Shown piece after piece: positions 55,601 through 63,063 of a stretch of DNA of 63,999 nt. The notes under the pieces are model-generated. The model did no database searches. It was not told the DNA's origin and saw only the letters and a program-made list of their open reading frames with translations. The stretch spans positions 1 through 63,999 of the forward strand of contig CAKMJV010000026.1 in assembly GCA_927417275.1 (NCBI GenBank), written 5' to 3'. Each line of letters begins with the position of its first letter. Position 1 is the first letter of the stretch. The translations under genes and the position numbers were made by a program. The DNA comes from an uncultured Clostridia bacterium (lineage in GTDB: Bacteria; Bacillota; Clostridia; Peptostreptococcales; Acidaminobacteraceae).

Positions 55601-56257
55601 CAAAAGTCCGAGATGAAGCAACTGCGTTACGAACTAAAAATGTTAGGTTCGGTCAATGTTAATGCCATCAAAGAATTTGACGAAGTGTCCACACGCTACC
55701 AATTTTTGACCGAACAGAAAAAAGATTTAACGGATGCTGTTCAGCAACTCGAAAAGATTATTTCTGATCTAGAAAAGAAGATGATTATTTTGTTTAAAGA
55801 GCAATTTGAACTGATTAACAGTTATTTTAAAGGCACTTTTAAGTCGTTGTTCAATGGCGGTGATGCAGAACTCTTATTAGCGGATTACGATGATTTGCTT
55901 GAATGCGACATCGAGATCATTGCGCAGCCACCAGGAAAAAAACTTCAAAACATCAATCTTCTTTCTGGCGGCGAGAAAGCGCTTACAGCCATCGCGCTTT
56001 TATTTGCGATTTTGTCGACGAAGCCGACGCCATTTTGTATCTTAGATGAAATTGAGGCGGCACTGGATGATGTTAATGTCTATCGCTTTGCTGATTTTAT
56101 AAAGGCCTATGCTAAAAATTCGCAATTTGTGATTATTACACATCGTAAAGGCACCATGGAAGTCGCGGACACCTTATATGGTGTAACGATGGAGGAATAT
56201 GGTATTTCAAAGGTTTTAAGTGTGCGCATGGAAGATGTGGCCGCACAATTAGATTAA
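52700..56257 (+). CDS. smc: chromosome condensation ATPase SMC
   Basis: An 1185-aa SMC protein. The N-terminal head has [21 protein letters not shown] near residue 31. Two long coiled coils flank a hinge at about 505-670 that ends in [12 protein letters not shown]. The C-terminal head carries [16 protein letters not shown] near 1092 and [11 protein letters not shown] near 1113, the ABC signature and Walker B. It works with ScpA/ScpB, which are not in this window. The start is GTG 52700 after GAGGTG. ftsY follows after 27 bases, the usual order. Confidence 0.97.
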   Translation: [1185 protein letters not shown]

Positions 56258-56284
56258 ATTTTCAAACCAACATTAGGAGGCAAT

Positions 56285-57208
56285 ATGGCATTTTCATTTT
56301 TTAATAAATTAAAAGAAGGTCTTGATAAGACGCGAAAAGGGATTACGGATAAAATTGATGATCTATTTAATAATTATGGTGAAATAGATGATGCACTTTT
56401 CGACGAACTTGAAGAAATCTTGATTATGGCGGATGTGGGGATGTCCACTACGCTTAAATTAATCGAAAATTTAAGAACAGAACTTAAAGTGAGAAAGGTA
56501 AAAGAGGCTTCAGAGGTTAAAACGGTTTTTAAAGACGTGGTTGAAGCCATGCTTAGAGAAAATAACAACGAACCTTTCCACGTGGGTGATGTCCCGACGA
56601 TTGTTATGGTCATCGGCGTAAATGGCGTGGGGAAAACCACTTCTATAGGAAAAATTGCGCATATGGTCAAAGCAGAAGGCAAAAGCGTTTTAATCGCGGC
56701 AGCGGATACGTTTAGAGCAGCGGCTATCGATCAATTAAAGGTTTGGGGCGATCGTGTGGGTGTGCATGTGATCCATCAATCAGAGGGCTCGGATCCTGCA
56801 GCGGTGATTTATGATGCTATTCAATCGGCAAAAGCAAAGAAAATAGATGTACTTATTTGCGATACCGCTGGTAGACTTCACAACAAAGTGAATCTTATGA
56901 ATGAACTTGCAAAAGTATTTAGAATCATCGACAGAGAATACCCAGACGCCAAACGCGAAGTCTTATTGGTGCTCGATGCAACCACTGGACAGAACGCCAT
57001 CCAACAGGCAAAGGTGTTTAATGAAGCGGCCCAAATATCTGGTATCGTTTTGACCAAACTCGATGGCACGGCAAAGGGTGGCGTGGTTATGGCGATCAAC
57101 AGCGCGTTAAATATTCCAGTAAAGCTCATAGGTGTGGGTGAAGGTATCGATGATTTGCAGTTGTTTGATCCACATGACTTCGTGGAGGCACTGTTTAGTT
57201 CAAAATAA
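56285..57208 (+). CDS. ftsY: signal recognition particle receptor FtsY
   Basis: Docks SRP-ribosome complexes at the membrane. The 307-aa protein lacks a long acidic A domain and begins with the N domain (FNKLKEGLDKTRKGI). The NG GTPase domain has GVNGVGKTTSIGK near residue 110, AADTFRAAAIDQL near 139, DTAGRLHNKVNLM near 193, TKLDGTAKGG near 256 and GVGEGIDDL near 281. Length is normal for Firmicutes. Confidence 0.97.
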   Translation: MAFSFFNKLKEGLDKTRKGITDKIDDLFNNYGEIDDALFDELEEILIMADVGMSTTLKLIENLRTELKVRKVKEASEVKTVFKDVVEAMLRENNNEPFHVGDVPTIVMVIGVNGVGKTTSIGKIAHMVKAEGKSVLIAAADTFRAAAIDQLKVWGDRVGVHVIHQSEGSDPAAVIYDAIQSAKAKKIDVLICDTAGRLHNKVNLMNELAKVFRIIDREYPDAKREVLLVLDATTGQNAIQQAKVFNEAAQISGIVLTKLDGTAKGGVVMAINSALNIPVKLIGVGEGIDDLQLFDPHDFVEALFSSK

Positions 57209-57232
57209 TTTAGTGCTGTAAAGGTTTTGTGC

Positions 57233-57261
57233 TTGACAGGTTTAAAATAATGGATTATAAT
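57233..57261 (+). promoter_or_regulatory. consensus sigma-A promoter for ylxM-ffh
   Basis: A perfect TTGACA at 57233-57238 and perfect TATAAT at 57256-57261, spacing 17. It lies between ftsY and ylxM. Confidence 0.95.
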
Positions 57262-57274
57262 TTGTGAGGATGCT

Positions 57275-57619
57275 ATGTTTGAGAAAAAAATGAAACTCGA
57301 TGCACTGTATGAATTCTACGGGAAAATGTTAACCGATAAACAAAATGAAATAATGGATTTGTTTTGTAATATGGATTATTCGTTAGGAGAAATATCAGAA
57401 CTTCAGGGTGTTAGTAGACAAGCCATCCACGATACCATTAAGCGCACTGAGAAAGTCCTCGATCACTATGAAGTCCAATTGGGTCTCTATGCGCGTTTCC
57501 AAGAAAAGCAAGAAGCCTTTGAATCCATATTAGCGCTTCTGGCGCAATACGAAATGACGCGTGATGAAACATGCATTTCGCAGATAAAGCAGATTGCAAC
57601 TGATGAGAGTGAAATGTAA
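57275..57619 (+). CDS. ylxM: SRP-associated helix-turn-helix protein YlxM
   Basis: A 114-aa UPF0122/YlxM protein. Residues 8-80 resemble the sigma-70 region 4 type helix-turn-helix: LYEFYGKMLTDKQ, then YSLGEISELQGVSRQAIHDTIKRTEKVL. In Streptococcus YlxM binds SRP RNA and Ffh and modulates targeting; elsewhere it is uncharacterised. It lies 29 bases before ffh and shares its promoter. Confidence 0.93.
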   Translation: MFEKKMKLDALYEFYGKMLTDKQNEIMDLFCNMDYSLGEISELQGVSRQAIHDTIKRTEKVLDHYEVQLGLYARFQEKQEAFESILALLAQYEMTRDETCISQIKQIATDESEM

Positions 57620-57648
57620 ACTCAAAAGCGCTTACAGGAGGACATAAC

Positions 57649-58992
57649 GTGGCATTTGAAAGTTTATCAGAAAAACTGCAAGGCGCCTTTAACCAACTAA
57701 GAGGTAGAGGCAAACTGAACGAAAAAGATGTCAAAGACGCGATGCGCGAAGTGAAACTGGCCCTTTTAGAAGCCGATGTTAACTTTAAGGTCGTTAAAGA
57801 TTTTATTAATACCGTTACAGAACGTGCAATTGGTGAATCGGTGATGCAAAGTTTAACACCGGGTCAGCAAGTGATTAAAATAGTAAGTGATGAATTAACC
57901 AACCTCATGGGGAAGACACAAAGTAAAATTGAGTTTTCTTCAAAGCCACCAACTGTTATTATGATGGCAGGTCTTCAAGGTGCTGGTAAAACGACAACTT
58001 GTGGTAAGTTGGGTAGTTTGTTAAAGAAACAAGGTAAAAGACCACTGCTGATCGCATGTGACGTTTATAGACCTGCTGCGATTCAACAGTTGAAAGTCGT
58101 GGGTGAAAAAGTAGGCGTTCCAGTGTTCGAAATGGGCAGTGATGTGAATCCCGTTAAGATCGCGAAAGCAGGATTAGAACATGCGATTCATTTTAATAAT
58201 GACGTCGTTATTATAGATACTGCGGGTCGCTTGCATATCGATGAAAGTTTGATGCAAGAACTCATTGAAATGAAAGAAGTGGTTTCACCAAAAGAAATAC
58301 TACTCGTTCTTGATGCCATGACAGGTCAAGATGCGGTAAATGTGGCGGAACACTTTAATAAGCAACTTGAAATCAGTGGGGTTATTTTAACCAAACTCGA
58401 TGGCGATACACGTGGTGGTGCCGCTTTATCGGTTAGAGCCGTTATGGGTAAGCCGATAAAATATGCGTGTATTGGTGAAAAACTCACGGATATTGAGGAG
58501 TTTTATCCAGATCGTATGGCTTCTAGAATCCTTGGCATGGGCGACGTTATGACGCTTATCGAAAAGGCTCAAGAAAACTTCGATGAAGAAAAAGCTAAAA
58601 AATTAGAAAAGAAGATGAAAAATCAAACATTTGATTTTGAAGACTTCTTGGATCAATTGGAACAACTTCAAAACATGGGGCCTATTGGTGATTTACTGGG
58701 TATGATTCCCGGTATGAAAAACAATAAGTCGCTCCAAGGTATGGAAGTAAATGATAAGGATTTAACGCGAACCAAAGCGATTATTCAATCTATGACCAAA
58801 AAAGAACGTTTGGATCCAGACCTGATTAATAGCAGCCGTAAAAAACGCATCGCTGCAGGTTGTGGACTTCATGTTTCTGATGTTAATCGTTTGCTCAAAC
58901 AATTTGAACAGACGAAAAAAATGATGAAGCAGTTTGGAGGCATGGAGAAAAAAATGAAAAGAGGCGGGGGCATGAAATTTCCCTTCTTTTAA
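57649..58992 (+). CDS. ffh: signal recognition particle protein Ffh
   Basis: The SRP54 homologue that binds signal peptides and SRP RNA. The 447-aa protein has the N domain with REVKLALLEADVN near residue 33, the G domain with GLQGAGKTTTCGK near 107, DTAGRLHIDESLM near 190 and TKLDGDTRGG near 248, and the Met-rich M domain from about 300 (DLLGMIPGMKN, MTKKERLDPDLINSSRKKRIA, then GGMEKKMKRGGG). The start is GTG 57649 after AGGAGG. Confidence 0.97.
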   Translation: MAFESLSEKLQGAFNQLRGRGKLNEKDVKDAMREVKLALLEADVNFKVVKDFINTVTERAIGESVMQSLTPGQQVIKIVSDELTNLMGKTQSKIEFSSKPPTVIMMAGLQGAGKTTTCGKLGSLLKKQGKRPLLIACDVYRPAAIQQLKVVGEKVGVPVFEMGSDVNPVKIAKAGLEHAIHFNNDVVIIDTAGRLHIDESLMQELIEMKEVVSPKEILLVLDAMTGQDAVNVAEHFNKQLEISGVILTKLDGDTRGGAALSVRAVMGKPIKYACIGEKLTDIEEFYPDRMASRILGMGDVMTLIEKAQENFDEEKAKKLEKKMKNQTFDFEDFLDQLEQLQNMGPIGDLLGMIPGMKNNKSLQGMEVNDKDLTRTKAIIQSMTKKERLDPDLINSSRKKRIAAGCGLHVSDVNRLLKQFEQTKKMMKQFGGMEKKMKRGGGMKFPFF

Positions 58993-59037
58993 TAAATGAA
59001 AAGAAATTGAACACTAAATACTTGAGGAGGTGAAAAA

Positions 59038-59289
59038 ATGGCAGTTAAAATCAGATTAACAAGAATGGGGTCTAAGAAAAAACCTTTCTATAGAGTTGTA
59101 GTTGCAGATTCAAGAGCGCCAAGAGATGGTAAATTTATCGATCAAATTGGTCACTTCAACCCACTTTTAGAAAAAGATCAAGTTAAAATTGATGTTGAAA
59201 AAGCAAACAAATGGTTAAATGATGGTGCACAACCTACTGATACCGTAAAAGCGCTTTTCAAAAAGCACGGCGTTTACGAAGCGAAGTAA
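59038..59289 (+). CDS. rpsP: 30S ribosomal protein S16
   Basis: An 83-aa S16 with [27 protein letters not shown] N-terminus and GHFNPL near residue 38. GAGGAGGTG precedes the ATG. It follows ffh by 45 bases and starts the rpsP-khpA-rimM-trmD set. Confidence 0.97.
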   Translation: MAVKIRLTRMGSKKKPFYRVVVADSRAPRDGKFIDQIGHFNPLLEKDQVKIDVEKANKWLNDGAQPTDTVKALFKKHGVYEAK

Positions 59290-59309
59290 TTTGCATACGA
59301 GGTGATTAA

Positions 59310-59540
59310 ATGAGTGAACTGGTAAGAATTATTGCGGCTTCATTAGTTGATAACCCTGATGACGTTGAAGTAAGAGAGGTTGAGGGTTCTCAGTCAATCA
59401 TTATCGAACTTAAAGTTGCCCCTGAAGATATGGGCAAAGTTATCGGCAAGCAAGGTAGAATCGCCAAAGCTATTCGTACGGTTGTTAAGGCAGCTGCTAC
59501 GAAAGAAAACAAAAGAGTTGTTGTAGAAATCGTACAATAA
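59310..59540 (+). CDS. khpA: KH-domain RNA-binding protein KhpA
   Basis: A 76-aa single KH-domain protein with the GKVIGKQGRIAKAIR motif (GxxG loop) near residue 46. KhpA pairs with KhpB/EloR in Gram-positives and affects small RNAs and cell elongation. It sits in its conserved place between rpsP and rimM, and a long hairpin follows. Confidence 0.95.
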   Translation: MSELVRIIAASLVDNPDDVEVREVEGSQSIIIELKVAPEDMGKVIGKQGRIAKAIRTVVKAAATKENKRVVVEIVQ

Positions 59541-59543
59541 ACA

Positions 59544-59593
59544 TATGAAAATAGCTATTTCACGTGAATTCACTCGAAATAGCTATTTTCATA
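59544..59593. repeat. perfect 18-bp inverted repeat made of nested palindromes
   Basis: TATGAAAATAGCTATTTC (59544-59561) is exactly complementary to 59576-59593. The 14-base loop contains the palindrome GTGAATTCAC, and each arm contains AAATAGCTATTT, itself palindromic. No T tract follows, so this is not a typical terminator. In RNA it would form either one long hairpin or three small ones between khpA and rimM. Confidence 0.9.
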
Positions 59594-59612
59594 ATTGAAC
59601 CACGGAGGGCTT

Positions 59613-60119
59613 ATGGAAGGCTGTTTTAATATGGGAAAAATCGTCAACACGCATGGTGTTAAAGGCGAATTGAAAATTTACCCGTATACGGACGATTTAG
59701 ATAAATTTGAGGACTTTGAATACTTTTATGTTGAAGGCGATGGCAAAAAGAAATACTTAATTGAATCTGCGCGCGTTCACAAAAACATGGTCCTCATCCG
59801 ACTAAAAGGGTATGAAGATATCAATAAAGTGCTCGGCTTTATTAATAAGAACATCTATATGGAGCGTTCGGATGTGGAAGATGACTCCGAAGGGCATTAT
59901 ATCGTGGATCTAATAGGATCAGAAATAGTGGATGATCAGGGTATACTTGTGGGTCATTTAAAAGATGTGCTTCAAAATTCAGCGCAGGATTTATATGAAA
60001 TCGTAAAAGTGTCCGATGGACAAAAATTTTATCTGCCTGTTGTAGATGAATTTGTTAAGCATATCGACATAAAAAATAAAAAGATCATCGTTCATTTAAT
60101 TGATGGGATCATGTTATGA
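59613..60119 (+). CDS. rimM: ribosome maturation factor RimM
   Basis: Assists maturation of the 30S head near S19. The 168-aa protein has the N-terminal GKIVNTHGVKGELKIYPYTDD and a C-terminal PRC-barrel region with YYIVDLIG-type and FYLPVVDEFVKHID segments. CGGAGG precedes ATG 59613; an in-frame TTG at 59595 is upstream of that site and rejected. The stop overlaps the trmD start (ATGA). Confidence 0.95.
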   Translation: MEGCFNMGKIVNTHGVKGELKIYPYTDDLDKFEDFEYFYVEGDGKKKYLIESARVHKNMVLIRLKGYEDINKVLGFINKNIYMERSDVEDDSEGHYIVDLIGSEIVDDQGILVGHLKDVLQNSAQDLYEIVKVSDGQKFYLPVVDEFVKHIDIKNKKIIVHLIDGIML

Positions 60120-60844
60120 AATTCCGAATCTTGACATTGTTTCCAGAAATGTTTGAAGGTTTTTTAGAAGCGAGTATTATCGGAAAAGCGATTGAAAATA
60201 AACGCATAAAGGTCGACGTCGAGCAAATTAGAACTTTTAGTACAGACAAGCATAGAAAAGTGGACGATTATCCATTTGGTGGTGGTGCAGGTATGGTCAT
60301 GGCGGTGCAACCTTTAAGAGATGCACTTATGTCCAAACCATTTGCTCAAAGTCATAAAGTCGTCTATTTGTCTCCCAGGGGGTCAACACTTACGCATGAG
60401 AAGGTGGTTGAACTTTCTATGCTCGAAGAACTCATACTGGTATGTGGTCATTATGAAGGGGTCGATCAACGATTTATCGATCGCTATGTCGATGAGGAAA
60501 TTTCTATAGGCGATTATGTATTAACTGGTGGTGAACTTGCTGCCATGGTTATGGTGGATAGCATCAGTCGTATGGTAGACGATGTTTTGAAAAATGAAGA
60601 TTCATCTAAGGATGAGAGTCATGCCAGTGGGCTGTTAGAATATCCACATTATACGCGACCTTCAGAAATAGATGGCGATAACGTACCCGATGTTTTATTA
60701 TCTGGTAATCATGCTGAAATAGACAAATGGCGTCTCGAAAAGTCTCTAGAAATCACCAAGGAGAGAAGGCCTGACTTGTTTCAAAAATATGCGGGTAAAA
60801 CGCATGATAAAGCAACTTTGAAAGTGCTAAAGAAATACTTGTAA
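60116..60844 (+). CDS. trmD: tRNA (guanine37-N1)-methyltransferase TrmD
   Basis: Methylates G37 of tRNAs, preventing frameshifting. The 242-aa trefoil-knot enzyme has RILTLFPEMFEGF at the start, DYPFGGGAGMVM near residue 51, VYLSPRG near 82, LVCGHYEGVDQRFID near 110 and SIGDYVLTGGELAAM near 132. It is coupled to rimM and followed by the rplS promoter and leader. Confidence 0.97.
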   Translation: MKFRILTLFPEMFEGFLEASIIGKAIENKRIKVDVEQIRTFSTDKHRKVDDYPFGGGAGMVMAVQPLRDALMSKPFAQSHKVVYLSPRGSTLTHEKVVELSMLEELILVCGHYEGVDQRFIDRYVDEEISIGDYVLTGGELAAMVMVDSISRMVDDVLKNEDSSKDESHASGLLEYPHYTRPSEIDGDNVPDVLLSGNHAEIDKWRLEKSLEITKERRPDLFQKYAGKTHDKATLKVLKKYL

Positions 60845-60867
60845 ATCAAACAATATGATGATATAAT
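60839..60867 (+). promoter_or_regulatory. sigma-A type promoter for rplS
   Basis: TTGTAA at 60839-60844 and TATAAT at 60862-60867, spacing 17, with an extended -10 (TGA directly before TATAAT). The -35 box overlaps the end of trmD. Confidence 0.82.
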
Positions 60868-60877
60868 ACATCTTGTT

Positions 60878-60936
60878 GTAATACGGATGGTCCTCTGGTA
60901 GTTATACTGTTAAGAACATCTGCGAAGGAAGGAGGT
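60878..60936 (+). promoter_or_regulatory. probable L19 ribosomal protein leader
   Basis: The leader between the promoter and rplS contains ACGGATGGTCC and, further on, GAACATCTGCG directly before the ribosome site; these can pair (GGATG with CATCT/TGC region), with an inner stem CTGGTAG/ACTG. This resembles the L19 leader described in Firmicutes, which is thought to mediate autoregulation. Identification is by eye, not by covariance model. Confidence 0.55.
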
Positions 60937-60943
60937 AGTAAAT

Positions 60944-61297
60944 ATGAATCAAAATATCATTAAGACTATCGTTAATGAACAATTAAGAAACGATCTTCCA
61001 GCATTTAACGTTGGTGACTCTGTAAAAGTTCACTTAAAAGTTAAAGAAGGTAAGAGAGAGAGAATTCAAATTTTCGAAGGAACAGTTCTTAAGAAGCAAA
61101 ATGGCGGAATTTCAGAAACTTTTACGGTAAGAAAAATTTCTTACGGTGTTGGCGTTGAAAAAACATTGCCTTTACATTCTCCAAAAATCGAGAAAATCGA
61201 GATCGTTAGAGAAGGTAGAGTAAGAAGAGCTAAATTGAATTACTTAAGAGAAAGATTAGGTAAATCTGCAAAAGTTAAAGAGAAAAAGAAATACTAG
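60944..61297 (+). CDS. rplS: 50S ribosomal protein L19
   Basis: A 117-aa L19 with [28 protein letters not shown] core near residues 22-45, [15 protein letters not shown] near 58 and [17 protein letters not shown] near the end. GGAGGT precedes the ATG. It has its own promoter and leader and is followed by a stem-loop. Confidence 0.97.
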   Translation: MNQNIIKTIVNEQLRNDLPAFNVGDSVKVHLKVKEGKRERIQIFEGTVLKKQNGGISETFTVRKISYGVGVEKTLPLHSPKIEKIEIVREGRVRRAKLNYLRERLGKSAKVKEKKKY

Positions 61298-61305
61298 TAG
61301 TAATC

Positions 61306-61336
61306 AAGGGGACCTGTATAAGGTCCCTTTAGATTT
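61306..61336 (+). terminator. stem-loop terminator after rplS
   Basis: AAGGGGACC pairs with GGTCCCTTT (one G-T pair) around an eight-base loop, followed by TTTAGATTT. The T tract is short. Confidence 0.75.
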
Positions 61337-61343
61337 ATATGGG

Positions 61344-61372
61344 TTCATACGTAAAGGCATTTATGATACAAT
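61344..61372 (+). promoter_or_regulatory. sigma-A type promoter for rbgA-rnhB
   Basis: TTCATA at 61344-61349 and TACAAT at 61367-61372, spacing 17, with an extended -10 (TGA directly before). Confidence 0.7.
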
Positions 61373-61398
61373 GAACTATAACGAACAAGGAGCGACAA

Positions 61399-62250
61399 AT
61401 GAGTATAAATTGGTATCCTGGTCACATGAAAAAGACCAAAGATTTAATAGAGGCAAACTTAAAATTGGTGGATGTCGTCATAGAACTTTTAGATGCGCGG
61501 ATTCCCATCAGTAGCCGAAATCCACAATTTGATCAGTTAATTGGAAATAAGAAACGCGTGGTTGCACTAAACAAGCACGACCTTGCCGACCCAGCAAAAA
61601 CGCGAAAATGGATTCAATACTACGCGGATTTAGGGATAAAAGCAATTCCGATCAATTCAATTTCGGGTGAAGGACTTGGTGAATTGGTACAGGAAGCTAA
61701 AGCGACTTGTACAGAAGTAATCGAAAAGGCCAAGCGACAAGGTCGTATGTTAAGACCAATACGTGCGATGATTATCGGCATACCAAACGTGGGAAAATCT
61801 TCTCTTATTAATAAATTAGCGGGGAAAACGGCTGCTAAAACAGGTAATAAGCCTGGCGTAACACGTGGTAAACAGTGGATCCGACTCAATAAAGAAGTTG
61901 AACTTTTTGACACACCTGGGATTCTATGGCCCAAAATTGAAGAAGACATGATGGGCATTAAATTGGCTTGTTCAGGTGCGATTAAAGATGAAATATTAAA
62001 TATAGAAGATATTGCTTTTCATCTCATTCAGATGTTACTTATGGATTATAAAACTTTATTTTTTGAACGTTATAAAATAGATGATACGATTACAGATGTT
62101 GTTGAGATTATGACGACAGTCGGTCGAAAAAGAGGTTGCTTAATGAGAGGCAATGAAGTGGATTTAGAAAAGACTTCTCGTTTGATCGTCGATGAGTTTA
62201 GAAAAGGCATGATCGGAAAAATTACATTAGAAGGGCCTGAACCTTTATGA
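61399..62250 (+). CDS. rbgA: ribosome biogenesis GTPase RbgA (YlqF)
   Basis: A circularly permuted GTPase for late 50S assembly. The 283-aa protein starts with WYPGHMKKTKDLI, then G4 LNKHDL near residue 57, G1 GIPNVGKSSLINKL near 128 and G3 DTPGILWP near 170. A C-terminal helical (ANTAR-like) domain follows. rnhB overlaps by four bases, the conserved ylqF-rnhB pair. Confidence 0.97.
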   Translation: MSINWYPGHMKKTKDLIEANLKLVDVVIELLDARIPISSRNPQFDQLIGNKKRVVALNKHDLADPAKTRKWIQYYADLGIKAIPINSISGEGLGELVQEAKATCTEVIEKAKRQGRMLRPIRAMIIGIPNVGKSSLINKLAGKTAAKTGNKPGVTRGKQWIRLNKEVELFDTPGILWPKIEEDMMGIKLACSGAIKDEILNIEDIAFHLIQMLLMDYKTLFFERYKIDDTITDVVEIMTTVGRKRGCLMRGNEVDLEKTSRLIVDEFRKGMIGKITLEGPEPL

Positions 62251-63041
62251 TTTACCACAATATGACGATAAATGAATTAAAGCAATACATTTCGACGATA
62301 GAAATTAGCCAGCTGAGTAATGAAGCACTTTTAGAATTAAGACATTTCCTTTTAGAACATGAGAAAAAAACATGTCAACAACTCGGTATGAAGTTGGATT
62401 TGAAAATCGAAAGTGTGAACAATGAAAAAAAACGTATGGAAATGATGTTTTTATACGAAAAAGAAGCTTGGGAATCTGGTATGACTTATATCGCTGGTGT
62501 GGATGAAGCTGGGCGAGGTCCTTTAGTGGGTCCTGTTGTCGCTGCATCGGTAATACTGGATCCTAAATTTGATTGGTCTGGTATTAACGATTCGAAAAAA
62601 CTTTCTGAGAAGAAAAGAAATTATTATTATGACGCCATTATTTCACACGCAATTGCGTATGGCATTGGCGTAGCAACGCATAAAGAAATAGATGAAATAA
62701 ATATTTTAAATGCGACTAAATTAGCGATGACGCGTGCCATAGAGGCCATGCATATCGTGCCAGAGTTATTATTACTAGATGCTGTATCGCTGAAAAATCT
62801 TCCTATTAAGCAGTTACCTATCATTAAGGGGGATGCAAAAAGTGCTTCCATAGCCGCTGCATCCATTTTAGCCAAAGTGACACGGGATCGGATGTTGGAT
62901 GCACTGGATGTATTACATCCATTATACGGATTTGCTCAGCATAAAGGCTATGGGACAGATCAGCATTATGCTGCGATTAGAAAATACGGTTTGATTCCCG
63001 AGCACAGAAAAAGCTTTCTTAAAAATGTATTGAATGATTAG
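62247..63041 (+). CDS. rnhB: ribonuclease HII
   Basis: Removes ribonucleotides from DNA. The 264-aa enzyme has an N-terminal extension of about 75 residues, common in Firmicutes RNase HII, then the catalytic GVDEAGRGPLVGPVVAA near residue 84, INDSKKLSEKKR near 113, LLLDAVSLKNLPIKQ near 172 and KGDAKSASIAAASILAKVTRD near 189. The start overlaps rbgA (ATGA). Confidence 0.96.
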   Translation: MIYHNMTINELKQYISTIEISQLSNEALLELRHFLLEHEKKTCQQLGMKLDLKIESVNNEKKRMEMMFLYEKEAWESGMTYIAGVDEAGRGPLVGPVVAASVILDPKFDWSGINDSKKLSEKKRNYYYDAIISHAIAYGIGVATHKEIDEINILNATKLAMTRAIEAMHIVPELLLLDAVSLKNLPIKQLPIIKGDAKSASIAAASILAKVTRDRMLDALDVLHPLYGFAQHKGYGTDQHYAAIRKYGLIPEHRKSFLKNVLND

Positions 63042-63063
63042 TCAGATTTAGTGGGGTATCTCT

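Noticed and set aside
52700..56257. Search of the window for CRISPR arrays, tRNA, rRNA, IS or phage genes
   Set aside because: No regularly spaced repeats, tRNA-like cloverleaf, rRNA signature, transposase or integrase motif was seen anywhere in the window; coordinates given are only the largest single gene checked.
57233..57261. Consensus promoter between ftsY and ylxM as a sign of an inserted element
   Set aside because: Strong internal promoters before SRP genes are ordinary; no repeats or foreign composition surround it.
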